DNA of 64,000 bases, from assembly GCA_031260665.1 (NCBI GenBank), contig JAISLD010000028.1:1-64000 (forward strand). The letters are read 5' to 3'. The position numbers and the translations under genes are program-made. Below, one piece after another: positions 41,879 to 49,839 of the stretch; positions within the stretch are counted from its first letter, which is position 1; every line of letters begins with the position of its first letter. The notes beneath the pieces were generated by a model. That model was not told the origin of the DNA. It saw only the letters and a program-made list of their open reading frames with translations, and did no database searches. Source of the DNA: Oscillospiraceae bacterium (GTDB lineage: Bacteria; Bacillota; Clostridia; Oscillospirales; Ruminococcaceae).

Positions 41879-42089
41879 CAATACTGCTAATAGCGGCGTT
41901 CGCTCCGCTTTGTGGGTAAAATTATAGAAGCAAAAGATGAGTTTTTGAAAACAAATATGGCAACGTGAAATCAACATATCGTGAATTTACCGATTTTGAG
42001 CAATGCCGATTATTAGTATCCTCCTCAGCTTGTGGCGTTGCAGCAAATCGCAAATGACGCGAAAAGAATAACAAAACTTGTCCCAAAGC

Positions 42090-42118
42090 TTGACATCTCT
42101 TCAAAAATATGGTATAAT
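42090..42118 (+). promoter_or_regulatory. Rubrerythrin promoter
   Basis: TTGACA (42090-42095), a 17-base spacer and TATAAT (42113-42118). A small hairpin TTTGCG-TTCA-CGCAAA (about 42145-42160) lies in the 75-base leader. No obvious PerR box is seen. Confidence 0.93.
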
Positions 42119-42198
42119 GATATCGTGGTGTCGTTATACCCATTTTGCGTTCACGCAAATGTTTGCTTAAAGAATATCAAAATCGAAGGAGTAAGTTT

Positions 42199-42795
42199 AT
42201 GAAGAAGTATGTATGTCCTGTTTGCGGTTACGTCCACACCGGGGACGAGCCCCCCGCGAAGTGCCCGCTCTGCGGTGTTCCCGGCGCAAAGTTCACGGTG
42301 CAGGAAGCCGAAGCCGCACCCTCCCCGTCAACCCCCGACACAGGAGCGAAAGCCCCGGCCAAAGGGCTTCAGTTTGCCGACGAACACCGAATCGGCATTG
42401 CCGCGGGCGTTGACCCAGAGGTGCTTGAGGGGCTTCGCCAAAACTTCAACGGCGAATGTATGGAAGTCGGTATGTATCTCGCAATGAGCCGTCAAGCTGA
42501 CCGCGAGGGTTTCCCCGAGGTAGGCGAAGCCTACAAACGTATCGCGTTTGAAGAAGCGGAGCATGCGGCAAAGTTTGCCGAGCTTCTCGGCGAGGTGGTC
42601 TATGCCGACACCAAGAAGAACCTTGAGGCGCGCGTTGCGGCTGAACACGGCGCGACACAAGGCAAGCTTGACCTCGCGAAGAAAGCAAAGCAGCTGAACT
42701 ACGACGCGATTCACGACACAGTGCACGAGATGTGCAAAGACGAGGCGCGTCACGGCAAGGCGTTTGAAGGACTTCTTGGCAGATATTTCTCCTAA
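42199..42795 (+). CDS. rbr: Rubrerythrin, N-terminal rubredoxin type (reverse rubrerythrin)
   Basis: A peroxide-reducing non-haem iron protein that protects anaerobes from oxidative stress. The 198-residue protein has a rubredoxin-like domain at the N terminus ([21 protein letters not shown] split between residues 5 and 25), an Ala/Pro linker, and a four-helix diiron domain with [23 protein letters not shown] and [11 protein letters not shown] ligands. This domain order is the reverse of classical rubrerythrin. ATG 42199 follows AAGGAG. It has its own strong promoter and terminator, so it is monocistronic. Confidence 0.95.
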   Translation: MKKYVCPVCGYVHTGDEPPAKCPLCGVPGAKFTVQEAEAAPSPSTPDTGAKAPAKGLQFADEHRIGIAAGVDPEVLEGLRQNFNGECMEVGMYLAMSRQADREGFPEVGEAYKRIAFEEAEHAAKFAELLGEVVYADTKKNLEARVAAEHGATQGKLDLAKKAKQLNYDAIHDTVHEMCKDEARHGKAFEGLLGRYFS

Positions 42796-42809
42796 GTCGC
42801 TTCTACATA

Positions 42810-42843
42810 AAAGAAACCTATCCTGTTGGATAGGTTTCTTTTT
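42810..42843. terminator. Bidirectional terminator between rbr and mrdA
   Basis: A perfect 14-bp stem AAAGAAACCTATCC (42810-42823)/GGATAGGTTTCTTT (42828-42841) with loop TGTT and T runs on both strands. It serves rbr (+) and mrdA (-). Confidence 0.94.
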
Positions 42844-42847
42844 GTGA

Positions 42848-45004
42848 TTAGTTATAGTTGCGGTTATGCGTCGCAAAGTACGCTTGCTCCTCGGCGCTCC
42901 ACTCTTTCCACGGTTCGTGTATAATCCCGTCCTCATCAACATCAATCTCATATCGGTCGTAGAAATACGCGTCGATGATGTTGCGTATCATATACCGTGA
43001 GAAGTCGCTGTTCTCAAGCACCACACCAAACGCGATTACGGGGTCGTGCGCCGGGTAATACCCCGTTATCGTTGAATTGTAGAGTCCGCCACCCGCTTCG
43101 GGTGTGCCTGTCTTGCAGGCGGCGCGGTCGGGCAGATACTTCAGTTGATGTTTCGATAAGTCATAAGGCGGCCACGCCCAGTTATCTGTAACCGATATCA
43201 TTCCCTCACGGATAGCAGACCAGATATCGGGTTGGCCGAGGAGAAACTCGTCGGCAATTATCGGCTGTGTTTCATAAATCAGTTTGTCGCCGCTGTAGTT
43301 CCAGACCGAGTCAACGATATACGGCTTATACCTCACGCCGTTGTTTGCAAGCATCATTGCCTGAACAGCGAGGTTCATCGGTGTGATGTAGGTTTCGCTT
43401 TGTCCAATCGCAGCCTGCACTATGTCCCCTTCTGTGAACTCGTTGCCTGTTTGCTCAAGATACTCGGCAGGCGTCGTCATTCTGCTCACATTGCCGCCTA
43501 TCTCAAGCCCGAGGTCCTGCCCAAAGCCAAAATGCGACGCTGTGTCGGCAAGGCTGTCTATTCCCGTTTTCCTCCCCGCTTCATAGAAGAATATGTTGCA
43601 CGACACCTGAAGAGCATATCGCAGGTCAATCGAACCGTGGGTGCCTGTGCATCTCGGTTTGAAGTCCGTGAACGCTTGATACACTCCCGTGCAGGTAAAC
43701 CGTGTCGCCGGTGTCATCACGCTTGCGGCGAGAGCGGCAGTCCCGGTGATGGTCTTGAATGTAGAGCCGGGGCGGTACAGCCCGTATATTGCGCGATTGT
43801 ACAGTGGGTTCAGCGGTTCATTCAGCACCGCTGAATAGTCGGTCATCATATCGTTGATGTCATAAGACGGATACGAAGCCATTCCCAGCACCTTCCCCGT
43901 CTTGACTTCAAGCACAACCACCGCTCCTCCCTCGGTGTTTAGCCCGCGTTGATAATTCTTGACCGGCATAACCTTGTCGCTGTTATGCAGAAAATGTATT
44001 TCATCTGCAAGTATCTGCTGCAGCCTATCCTGAAACTCGCTGTCTATCGTCAGACGCACGCTGTTGCCGGGTTTCACCTCGGTGGTCATCTCATCTGATA
44101 TGACCGAGCCGCTTTTGTTCTTGATTATCTGTCTTGTGCCGTTTGTCCCGCGCAGTATTCCCTCCATTGCCGACTCCACGCCGCTTTTGCCGAGTGTGTC
44201 GTTGTAGAAATACCCGCTGTCTTTCAGCTTAGCGTACTCGTCCTCGTCTATCGCGCCGATTGTGCCGCGAATGTGCGGCGCGGTCGCCCCGTCCTCATAG
44301 ACACGGACAGGTTCTTCGATGATATCGAACCCGGGTAATTCTAACCCACGTTCTTTCACGCTCATCACCGCGGTAAACGACACATCTTTCGCCACAATAA
44401 ACGGCGTTTTGAACGAAAAGTCTTTCAGCTCCATTTCATAGCGTATGTCGGCGATTGCGCGCGCCGTGTCGTCGTCGTATGCGTCGGATATACCGTAGAG
44501 CCGCCTCATCTGGCTCACGCAGTTGTCAACCGTCGCGTCGGCGTTCAGCTGAAGACGCTGCCGAAACGCCGACAATCTCTCGTCGCTTTCCGTCGTGAAC
44601 TTGTACGGTTTCGTCATAGTTATCGGTGCGGACACGGCGCGTGTTATGCCCGACGCTTTCAGCACAGGCAGTGCCGCCGCCAACACTTCGTTCTCTTTCC
44701 CGTCAGGGAGAAACGCCCGTTGAACAATGATTGTGTAAACAATGCGGTTGGTGTTAAGCACGCGCCCCTCGCTGTCGAATATCTGGCCGCGTGCCGCCGC
44801 TGTTGTTTGCTCCGCTGTGTAGGTTTTGTCGGCTGTTTCAGCGTAAGTAAGCGCGTTGACGACTTGAATCGACATAAGTCTGGCAACGCAAAGAAACAGC
44901 GCGACCGCCGGGAGAAACGCGATAATCGTGTATCTTGATATCGAATCGACTTTCTTTAGACTGAATCTGTGACTGCCGCCTATCTTGTTGTTATTCTTCA
45001 TCAT
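42848..45004 (-). CDS. mrdA: Penicillin-binding protein 2 (elongation transpeptidase)
   Basis: The class B transpeptidase of the Rod elongation complex. About 718 residues: a short basic cytoplasmic N terminus, one membrane anchor (YTIIAFLPAVALFLCVARLM), a dimerisation domain and a transpeptidase domain. The active Ser is in YRPGSTFKT, SCN is in VSCNIFFYEAG and KTG is in ACKTGTPEAGG. The frame is open to 45022; ATG 45004 (or 45001) after TGAGG is preferred, overlapping the end of mreD. It is the last gene of mreB-mreC-mreD-mrdA, ending at a bidirectional terminator. Confidence 0.95.
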   Translation of the reverse strand: MMKNNNKIGGSHRFSLKKVDSISRYTIIAFLPAVALFLCVARLMSIQVVNALTYAETADKTYTAEQTTAAARGQIFDSEGRVLNTNRIVYTIIVQRAFLPDGKENEVLAAALPVLKASGITRAVSAPITMTKPYKFTTESDERLSAFRQRLQLNADATVDNCVSQMRRLYGISDAYDDDTARAIADIRYEMELKDFSFKTPFIVAKDVSFTAVMSVKERGLELPGFDIIEEPVRVYEDGATAPHIRGTIGAIDEDEYAKLKDSGYFYNDTLGKSGVESAMEGILRGTNGTRQIIKNKSGSVISDEMTTEVKPGNSVRLTIDSEFQDRLQQILADEIHFLHNSDKVMPVKNYQRGLNTEGGAVVVLEVKTGKVLGMASYPSYDINDMMTDYSAVLNEPLNPLYNRAIYGLYRPGSTFKTITGTAALAASVMTPATRFTCTGVYQAFTDFKPRCTGTHGSIDLRYALQVSCNIFFYEAGRKTGIDSLADTASHFGFGQDLGLEIGGNVSRMTTPAEYLEQTGNEFTEGDIVQAAIGQSETYITPMNLAVQAMMLANNGVRYKPYIVDSVWNYSGDKLIYETQPIIADEFLLGQPDIWSAIREGMISVTDNWAWPPYDLSKHQLKYLPDRAACKTGTPEAGGGLYNSTITGYYPAHDPVIAFGVVLENSDFSRYMIRNIIDAYFYDRYEIDVDEDGIIHEPWKEWSAEEQAYFATHNRNYN

Positions 45005-45578
45005 AATCCTCATCGTTTTCACTGTGCGCTATCGCCACGCGCCTGTCGTCCTCGCCGAATTTGCGGCAAATAAACTTGACAAGAAAGTAAAGCAGCGGTG
45101 CAAACAAAGCCGCACCCGCGTAAGCGGGAAAAATATACTTGTCGGCGACCAAGCTGACGTTCTCATATCCCCAGACAAGATAGTTGAAGGTGTAGTCCAT
45201 AAGCCCAAGCCAGAGGCAAGCCGCCGCCGTGATAAGCAGGTGGTTGACAAAGCTTTGCCTGATAAGGTGCGTGACTAAGAGCGAGTTAGCGGCGCAGAAG
45301 ATAAGCAGCCACAAGGCGGTCATTCCAAAGAGGTGTCCGCTTGCCGCGTCTATCCCAAGCCCGCATAAAGCACCGAACACGCCTGCTGTCAGCTCACTCT
45401 CTCTCATTGAAACGGCGGTTGCAAGCGGAACAAGAAAGAGCGGTTGCCAAGTGTCAAACACACCGCCTGCCATCACCGAATACAACAACAAAAACGCCGC
45501 CAAGAAGAGCAGGCGGCGCGTGATGTTCATCAGGCGTTCGCGACGAGTGGATTTACGGCGGTTTGTTTTAAGGCTCAC
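44991..45578 (-). CDS. mreD: Rod shape-determining protein MreD
   Basis: Integral membrane protein of the elongation machinery. The 195-residue product has about five hydrophobic segments starting at RLLFLAAFLLLYSVMAGG and ends in an acidic tail (ENDEDYDEE). MreD is weakly conserved, so the call rests on hydropathy, size and its place between mreC and mrdA. The frame starts at GTG 45578, overlapping mreC by 11 bases; ATG 45530 is an alternative start. Confidence 0.88.
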   Translation of the reverse strand: MSLKTNRRKSTRRERLMNITRRLLFLAAFLLLYSVMAGGVFDTWQPLFLVPLATAVSMRESELTAGVFGALCGLGIDAASGHLFGMTALWLLIFCAANSLLVTHLIRQSFVNHLLITAAACLWLGLMDYTFNYLVWGYENVSLVADKYIFPAYAGAALFAPLLYFLVKFICRKFGEDDRRVAIAHSENDEDYDEE

Positions 45579-46416
45579 TTGTGGTTTTTTTCGTTCCTAT
45601 CACTATGAACACGTCGGTTATAACGTGGATATCAACAGCGGGGACAATGGCGACATAAAGCGACAAGCCGTTGTCGCCCGGCTCAGTGCTCTCGACTGTG
45701 CCGACGACCAAGTTCGGCGGGAAAATGCTCTCCGCTGACGTCACGATGATGTCGCCGGGTTTTATGTCGGCGTGGCTGTCGATGAAACCCATACGACAAC
45801 GGTTTTGGCTTGCCCAATCGATGTTGTTGTCAATCACGCCGACTGTCTTGTTCCTCGCGGAACTGACGCCGACACCGACCTCGGGTGAAAGAAGCGTCGC
45901 CACTTTCGCGTAATCGGGTGCGACTTCCGTCACCTTGCCGACTAACCCTATCTCGGTGAACACGGGGTCGCCGGGCTTTATGCCGTCGTCGCTTCCCCGA
46001 TTGACCGTGAAGCCGCCGAATACATCGTTCGCGTTTCTCGCGATTATCTCACACGGCGGTGCCCAGACAAACTCGGCACGTGTTTCGGCAATGCCGAGCA
46101 TTTTCTTCAGTTGTTCGTTTTCTTTTTCGGTTTTCTCTTTGTCGTTCACTTCCGTCCACATATCGGACAGTTGTTGCCGAAGCAACAGGTTCTCGCGTTT
46201 ATACTTCTCCGCGTTGACGATACGGTCGAGCCTGTCCTCGGCGAAATCCGACAGCTTTGACATTGCCGTGGTGAACGGCGACGTGACAAACTGAAAGGCG
46301 CGTTCGGGTGCGGAAGCGGTGCCACCGGACACAGCGGCGTAAACCGCGACGCCGATAAGCCCCGCCGCAATGAATATCAGTATCTTAAAACGTACGCTCT
46401 TGAAGAAATCTTTCAT
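45568..46416 (-). CDS. mreC: Rod shape-determining protein MreC
   Basis: Single-pass membrane scaffold of the elongasome that binds PBP2. The 282-residue protein has an N-terminal anchor (FKILIFIAAGLIGVAVYAAV), a coiled-coil stretch rich in Glu/Lys/Leu (about residues 60-105) and the beta-barrel domain with NRGSDDGIKPGDPVFTEIGLVG and VGVGVSSARNKTVGVI. It is 6 bases downstream of mreB. Length is normal. Confidence 0.95.
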   Translation of the reverse strand: MKDFFKSVRFKILIFIAAGLIGVAVYAAVSGGTASAPERAFQFVTSPFTTAMSKLSDFAEDRLDRIVNAEKYKRENLLLRQQLSDMWTEVNDKEKTEKENEQLKKMLGIAETRAEFVWAPPCEIIARNANDVFGGFTVNRGSDDGIKPGDPVFTEIGLVGKVTEVAPDYAKVATLLSPEVGVGVSSARNKTVGVIDNNIDWASQNRCRMGFIDSHADIKPGDIIVTSAESIFPPNLVVGTVESTEPGDNGLSLYVAIVPAVDIHVITDVFIVIGTKKTTSEP

Positions 46417-46422
46417 TTATAT

Positions 46423-47442
46423 TTAATATTTAGCGTCGTCGTCGGCAAGCACGTCAGTCAACTTGTCGATGTTTTCAAGCACCTTGCCTGTGCCGTCGGC
46501 GACGCAGTCGAGCGGCCGCTCGGCAATCTTGACGGGCATGTGGGTTTCCTCATTGATGAGGATATCAAGCCCCTTAAGAAGCGCGCCTCCACCGGCAAGC
46601 ATTATCCCCGTGTCTATGATATCGCTTGATAATTCAGGCGGAGTTTTCTCGAGCGTCGTCTTGATTGCCTCGATGATATGACTCAAGGGTTCAACCAACG
46701 CCTCGCGTATTTCCTCGCTTGTGATAGATATGTTCTCGGGCAGACCGTTCAAGAGGTTGCGCCCCTTGATGTCCATACTTTCTTCTTTTTCGGCGTACTT
46801 GTGTGCCGAACCGATGTTTATCTTGATATTTTCGGCGGTTCTGTCGCCGATAAGCAGGTTGTACTTCTTCTTCACATACGCGATTATCGCCGCGTCAAAC
46901 TCGTCGCCTGCCACTCGGACAGACTTTGACGTGACGATACCGCCGAGTGAGATAACCGCGACTTCGCTGGTGCCGCCCCCTATGTCTACTATCATACTGC
47001 CTGTCGGTTCCTCAACAGGCAGCCCCGCCCCGATAGCGGCAGCCATCGGCTCCTCAATGATAGACACGCGCTTCGCTCCCGCGTTTTGCGCCGCTTCTTT
47101 GACGGCACGGCGTTCCACCGCCGTAACCCCCGACGGTATGCAGATGACGACTTTCGGGCGCACCCACGAGCGATACTTCATTGCTTTGCGGATAAACGCC
47201 TGAAGCATACTTGTCGTCATATCAAAGTCAGCGATAACGCCGTCTTTCAGCGGACGCACCGCCTTGATACTGCCGGGCGTACGCCCGATAACGTCTTTCG
47301 CTTCTTGCCCGACGTAACGAACGCGGTCGGTTTTGAGGTCCACCGCCACCACGCTCGGTTCACGAATGATTATACCTTTGCCGCGCATATAAACAAGTGT
47401 GTTTGCTGTGCCGAGGTCTATTCCGATGTCTTTCGAGAACAT
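46423..47442 (-). CDS. mreB: Rod shape-determining protein MreB (actin-like)
   Basis: Actin-like ATPase that forms membrane filaments and guides lateral wall synthesis. The 339-residue protein starts [21 protein letters not shown] (phosphate 1). It has [20 protein letters not shown] (phosphate 2), [15 protein letters not shown] (adenosine) and the conserved [13 protein letters not shown]. It is the first gene of the mre operon, with a promoter about 95 bases upstream. The gene shows rod-type elongation machinery in this organism. Confidence 0.97.
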   Translation of the reverse strand: MFSKDIGIDLGTANTLVYMRGKGIIIREPSVVAVDLKTDRVRYVGQEAKDVIGRTPGSIKAVRPLKDGVIADFDMTTSMLQAFIRKAMKYRSWVRPKVVICIPSGVTAVERRAVKEAAQNAGAKRVSIIEEPMAAAIGAGLPVEEPTGSMIVDIGGGTSEVAVISLGGIVTSKSVRVAGDEFDAAIIAYVKKKYNLLIGDRTAENIKINIGSAHKYAEKEESMDIKGRNLLNGLPENISITSEEIREALVEPLSHIIEAIKTTLEKTPPELSSDIIDTGIMLAGGGALLKGLDILINEETHMPVKIAERPLDCVADGTGKVLENIDKLTDVLADDDAKY

Positions 47443-47534
47443 TTTTGCTCCAATTGCTTTTGTTTCTTTGATTAGCTTGTCCGTTTTGCCGCATATTGCA
47501 TAGAATGAAAGGGCAAAACCATACTTACATACTA

Positions 47535-47563
47535 TTTTACCATAATATTTGGTTATTTACAAT
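47535..47563 (-). promoter_or_regulatory. mreB operon promoter
   Basis: On the minus strand TTGTAA (47563-47558), a 17-base spacer and TAAAAT (47540-47535). The leader to the mreB ATG is about 90 bases. Confidence 0.75.
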
Positions 47564-47631
47564 GATTATTCGGGTTTTTCGCAAACTTTTGCTCGTGTTT
47601 ATCCGACAATTTTCGTTGTATACTCCTTAAC

Positions 47632-47932
47632 AGGTTAAACTTTCAGTTTAACCTCTGCCGCTTCGCGGCAATTGGCTACGCCGCCAAGTTAATCCGCACA
47701 CAAGCGTAACACGCCGCTTCACGGCGTGGGCACTTCGCGCCGCACATAAAAACTCGGTGAGTTTTTATGTGGTTACGCGGTATATAGTAGGTTAAATTAA
47801 AAACGCTAAAGCGCTTTCAGCGGCTACCGCTCCGCAGGAGCGGATTTAACCGTCCTGATACGCCGCTTCGCCGCGTGGGCGCGTATGCGCCCAAACTTAA
47901 AAACACTTAAGTGCTTTTAAGTTAAACGGCTA
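47632..47932. repeat. Modular palindromic repeat element, copy B (composite)
   Basis: Most of the 492-base gap 47443-47934 is made of hairpins: AGGTTAAACT-TTC-AGTTTAACCT (47632-47654), TGCCGC-TTC-GCGGCA (47656-47670), ACGCCG-CTTCA-CGGCGT (47711-47727), a 13-bp stem at 47743-47771, the copy-A module bounded by GGTTAAAT (47790-47797) and ATTTAACC (47844-47851), and AACTTAAAAGCACTT-type pairing at 47894-47923. The copy-A part is inverted relative to 1-118. The end TTAAGTTAAACGGCTA is shared with copy C. The last hairpin may also terminate the ABC operon. Confidence 0.88.
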
Positions 47933-47934
47933 TA

Positions 47935-49818
47935 TCACACTTTCTCGAACTGCGAGTTGTAAAGCACCGCATAGTCGCCGCCTCTCGCTAAAAGCTCCTC
48001 GTGGGTGCCTTGTTCGGTGATATCTCCGTCTTTCATATGAAGAATGAGGTCGGCGTTTCGTATTGTCGAGAGCCTGTGGGCGATGATGAAACTCGTTCTC
48101 CCACGCATAAGCACGTCCATTGCCTGCTGGATTTTCTCCTCCGTCATCGTATCGACTGAGCTTGTCGCTTCGTCAAGTATCAGTATCTTCGGGTCGGCAA
48201 GGACGGCGCGGGCTATCGTCAGCAACTGCTTTTGTCCGCTTGAGATGTTGCTTGATTCTTCATTCAGTTCCATAGAATATCCGTTTGGCAGCGACATAAT
48301 GAAGTGGTGCGCGTCCGCTGTCTTTGCCGCCGCAATGACTTCCTCGTCCGTCGCTCCGTCTTTACCGTAGCGGATATTCTCCATTATCGTGCCGCCAAAC
48401 ACCCACGTGTCTTGCAGCACCATGCCAAATGCCTGCCGTATGTCGTGGCGGCGGAAATCACGCAAATCAATGCCGTCAGCTGTTATCTTGCCGCTTTGCA
48501 CCTCATAAAAGCGCATAAGCAGCTTGATAACCGTCGTTTTGCCCGCACCCGTGGCGCCGACTATCGCTATCTTCTGCCCCGCTTTTACGTTTGCCGAGAA
48601 GTCCTTGATAATCACCTTGTCGTCTGAATACCCGAAGTGGACGTGTTCAAACGTGATGTTCCCCTTAACAAGCGACACGTCAGCTTGCTTGCCTTCGTCT
48701 GACGCTTCTTCTTCTTCGCCCAAAAACGCAAAGATTCTCTCTGCCGCCGCCGCTAATGACTGAAGCTGCGTTGAAGCCTGCGCCACTTGACTAAGCGGCT
48801 GTGTGAACTGCTTCACGTACTGTATAAACGCTTGTATTGACCCAACCGTAATGCTCCCTGTCACCGCGAGATAACCGCCGACTGCCGCCACCGCGACATA
48901 GCCGATGTTGCCGATGAAGAACATAATCGGCATCATAAGCCCCGAGATGAACTGCGACTTCCACGCCGAGGTGTAGAGCCGCTCGTTGTCCTCGTCAAAG
49001 TCAGCCGTCACTTTGTCCTCCGCGTTATAGGCGCGCACTATTGTCTGCGCCCCAAACACTTCTTCTATCTGGGCGTTGACGTGCCCGAGGTATTCTTGAT
49101 GAGTGGCGAAATACCCGTGTGAGTGCTTCATCATAAAGCCCATTATGACGCCCGAAAGAGGCAGGATAATCAGCACTATCAATGTCAGCTTCCAGTTGAT
49201 AGTGAACATCATTATCGATATCCCGACAAGCGACACAAAAGACGTGACAAGCGAGGTGAAACTCTGGTTCAGTCCTTGTGCCAAAGTGTCGATATCGTTT
49301 GTGATAATCGAGAGGGTTTCACCTGTGTTTGTGCTGTCGAATTTACGAAATGGCATACGGTGAATCTTCGCGCTGATTTCATTGCCGAGGCGATAGGCAA
49401 GCGTTTGCGCCACATCGGCCATTATCCAGCCGCTGATTGCCGACAGCAAAGCGCTGACGATATAGAGAGCCAGCACAAACAGCAGAATCTCGGCTATCTT
49501 GTCAAACGCAATGCCGTTGCCGCCGCTCATTTTGCTGACTAACCCGTTGAAGAGTTCGGTCGTTGCTGTGCCGAGGATTTTCGGCCCGACTATCGAGAAT
49601 ACCGTGCTGCCGATTGCCGCTAAGAATATCAAGATGAGTCGCCCCTTGAACGCCGCCATTCGTTTGAACAGCTGCTTCATTGACCCCTTGAAGTCTTTCG
49701 CTTTCTCCATCGGCATTCCGTCAAAGCGGGGCTTGCCGACCTTGGCTCTGTTGCGGCGCACTTCCGCGGCGCGTTGGTTTCTGTTTGGTGTTGATGTGTT
49801 TGGCATTGTTTTACTCAT
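47935..49818 (-). CDS. ABC exporter half-transporter, catalytically complete subunit
   Basis: A 627-residue fused permease-ATPase. Six membrane segments are expected in residues 50-350, after a basic N terminus. The nucleotide-binding domain has Walker A GATGAGKTT, a slightly altered signature ISSGQKQ (instead of LSGGQ), Walker B with catalytic Glu in ILILDEATSSVD and the H-loop AHRLSTI. It forms a heterodimer with the upstream gene. The substrate is unknown; relatives export drugs, lipids or peptides. The gene is 21 bases downstream of its partner. Confidence 0.93.
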   Translation of the reverse strand: MSKTMPNTSTPNRNQRAAEVRRNRAKVGKPRFDGMPMEKAKDFKGSMKQLFKRMAAFKGRLILIFLAAIGSTVFSIVGPKILGTATTELFNGLVSKMSGGNGIAFDKIAEILLFVLALYIVSALLSAISGWIMADVAQTLAYRLGNEISAKIHRMPFRKFDSTNTGETLSIITNDIDTLAQGLNQSFTSLVTSFVSLVGISIMMFTINWKLTLIVLIILPLSGVIMGFMMKHSHGYFATHQEYLGHVNAQIEEVFGAQTIVRAYNAEDKVTADFDEDNERLYTSAWKSQFISGLMMPIMFFIGNIGYVAVAAVGGYLAVTGSITVGSIQAFIQYVKQFTQPLSQVAQASTQLQSLAAAAERIFAFLGEEEEASDEGKQADVSLVKGNITFEHVHFGYSDDKVIIKDFSANVKAGQKIAIVGATGAGKTTVIKLLMRFYEVQSGKITADGIDLRDFRRHDIRQAFGMVLQDTWVFGGTIMENIRYGKDGATDEEVIAAAKTADAHHFIMSLPNGYSMELNEESSNISSGQKQLLTIARAVLADPKILILDEATSSVDTMTEEKIQQAMDVLMRGRTSFIIAHRLSTIRNADLILHMKDGDITEQGTHEELLARGGDYAVLYNSQFEKV

Positions 49819-49839
49819 TTATGCATTAACTGTGTGGAC

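Noticed and set aside
41922-42158. 78-codon minus-strand ORF before rubrerythrin
   Set aside because: It covers the rubrerythrin promoter and leader, has no family resemblance and no Shine-Dalgarno.
43232-43834. 200-codon plus-strand ORF opposite mrdA
   Set aside because: It lies antisense to the transpeptidase domain, has no recognisable domain and no ribosome-binding site.
48304-48627. 107-codon plus-strand ORF opposite the ABC exporter ATPase domain
   Set aside because: Antisense shadow of a conserved coding region without start signals.
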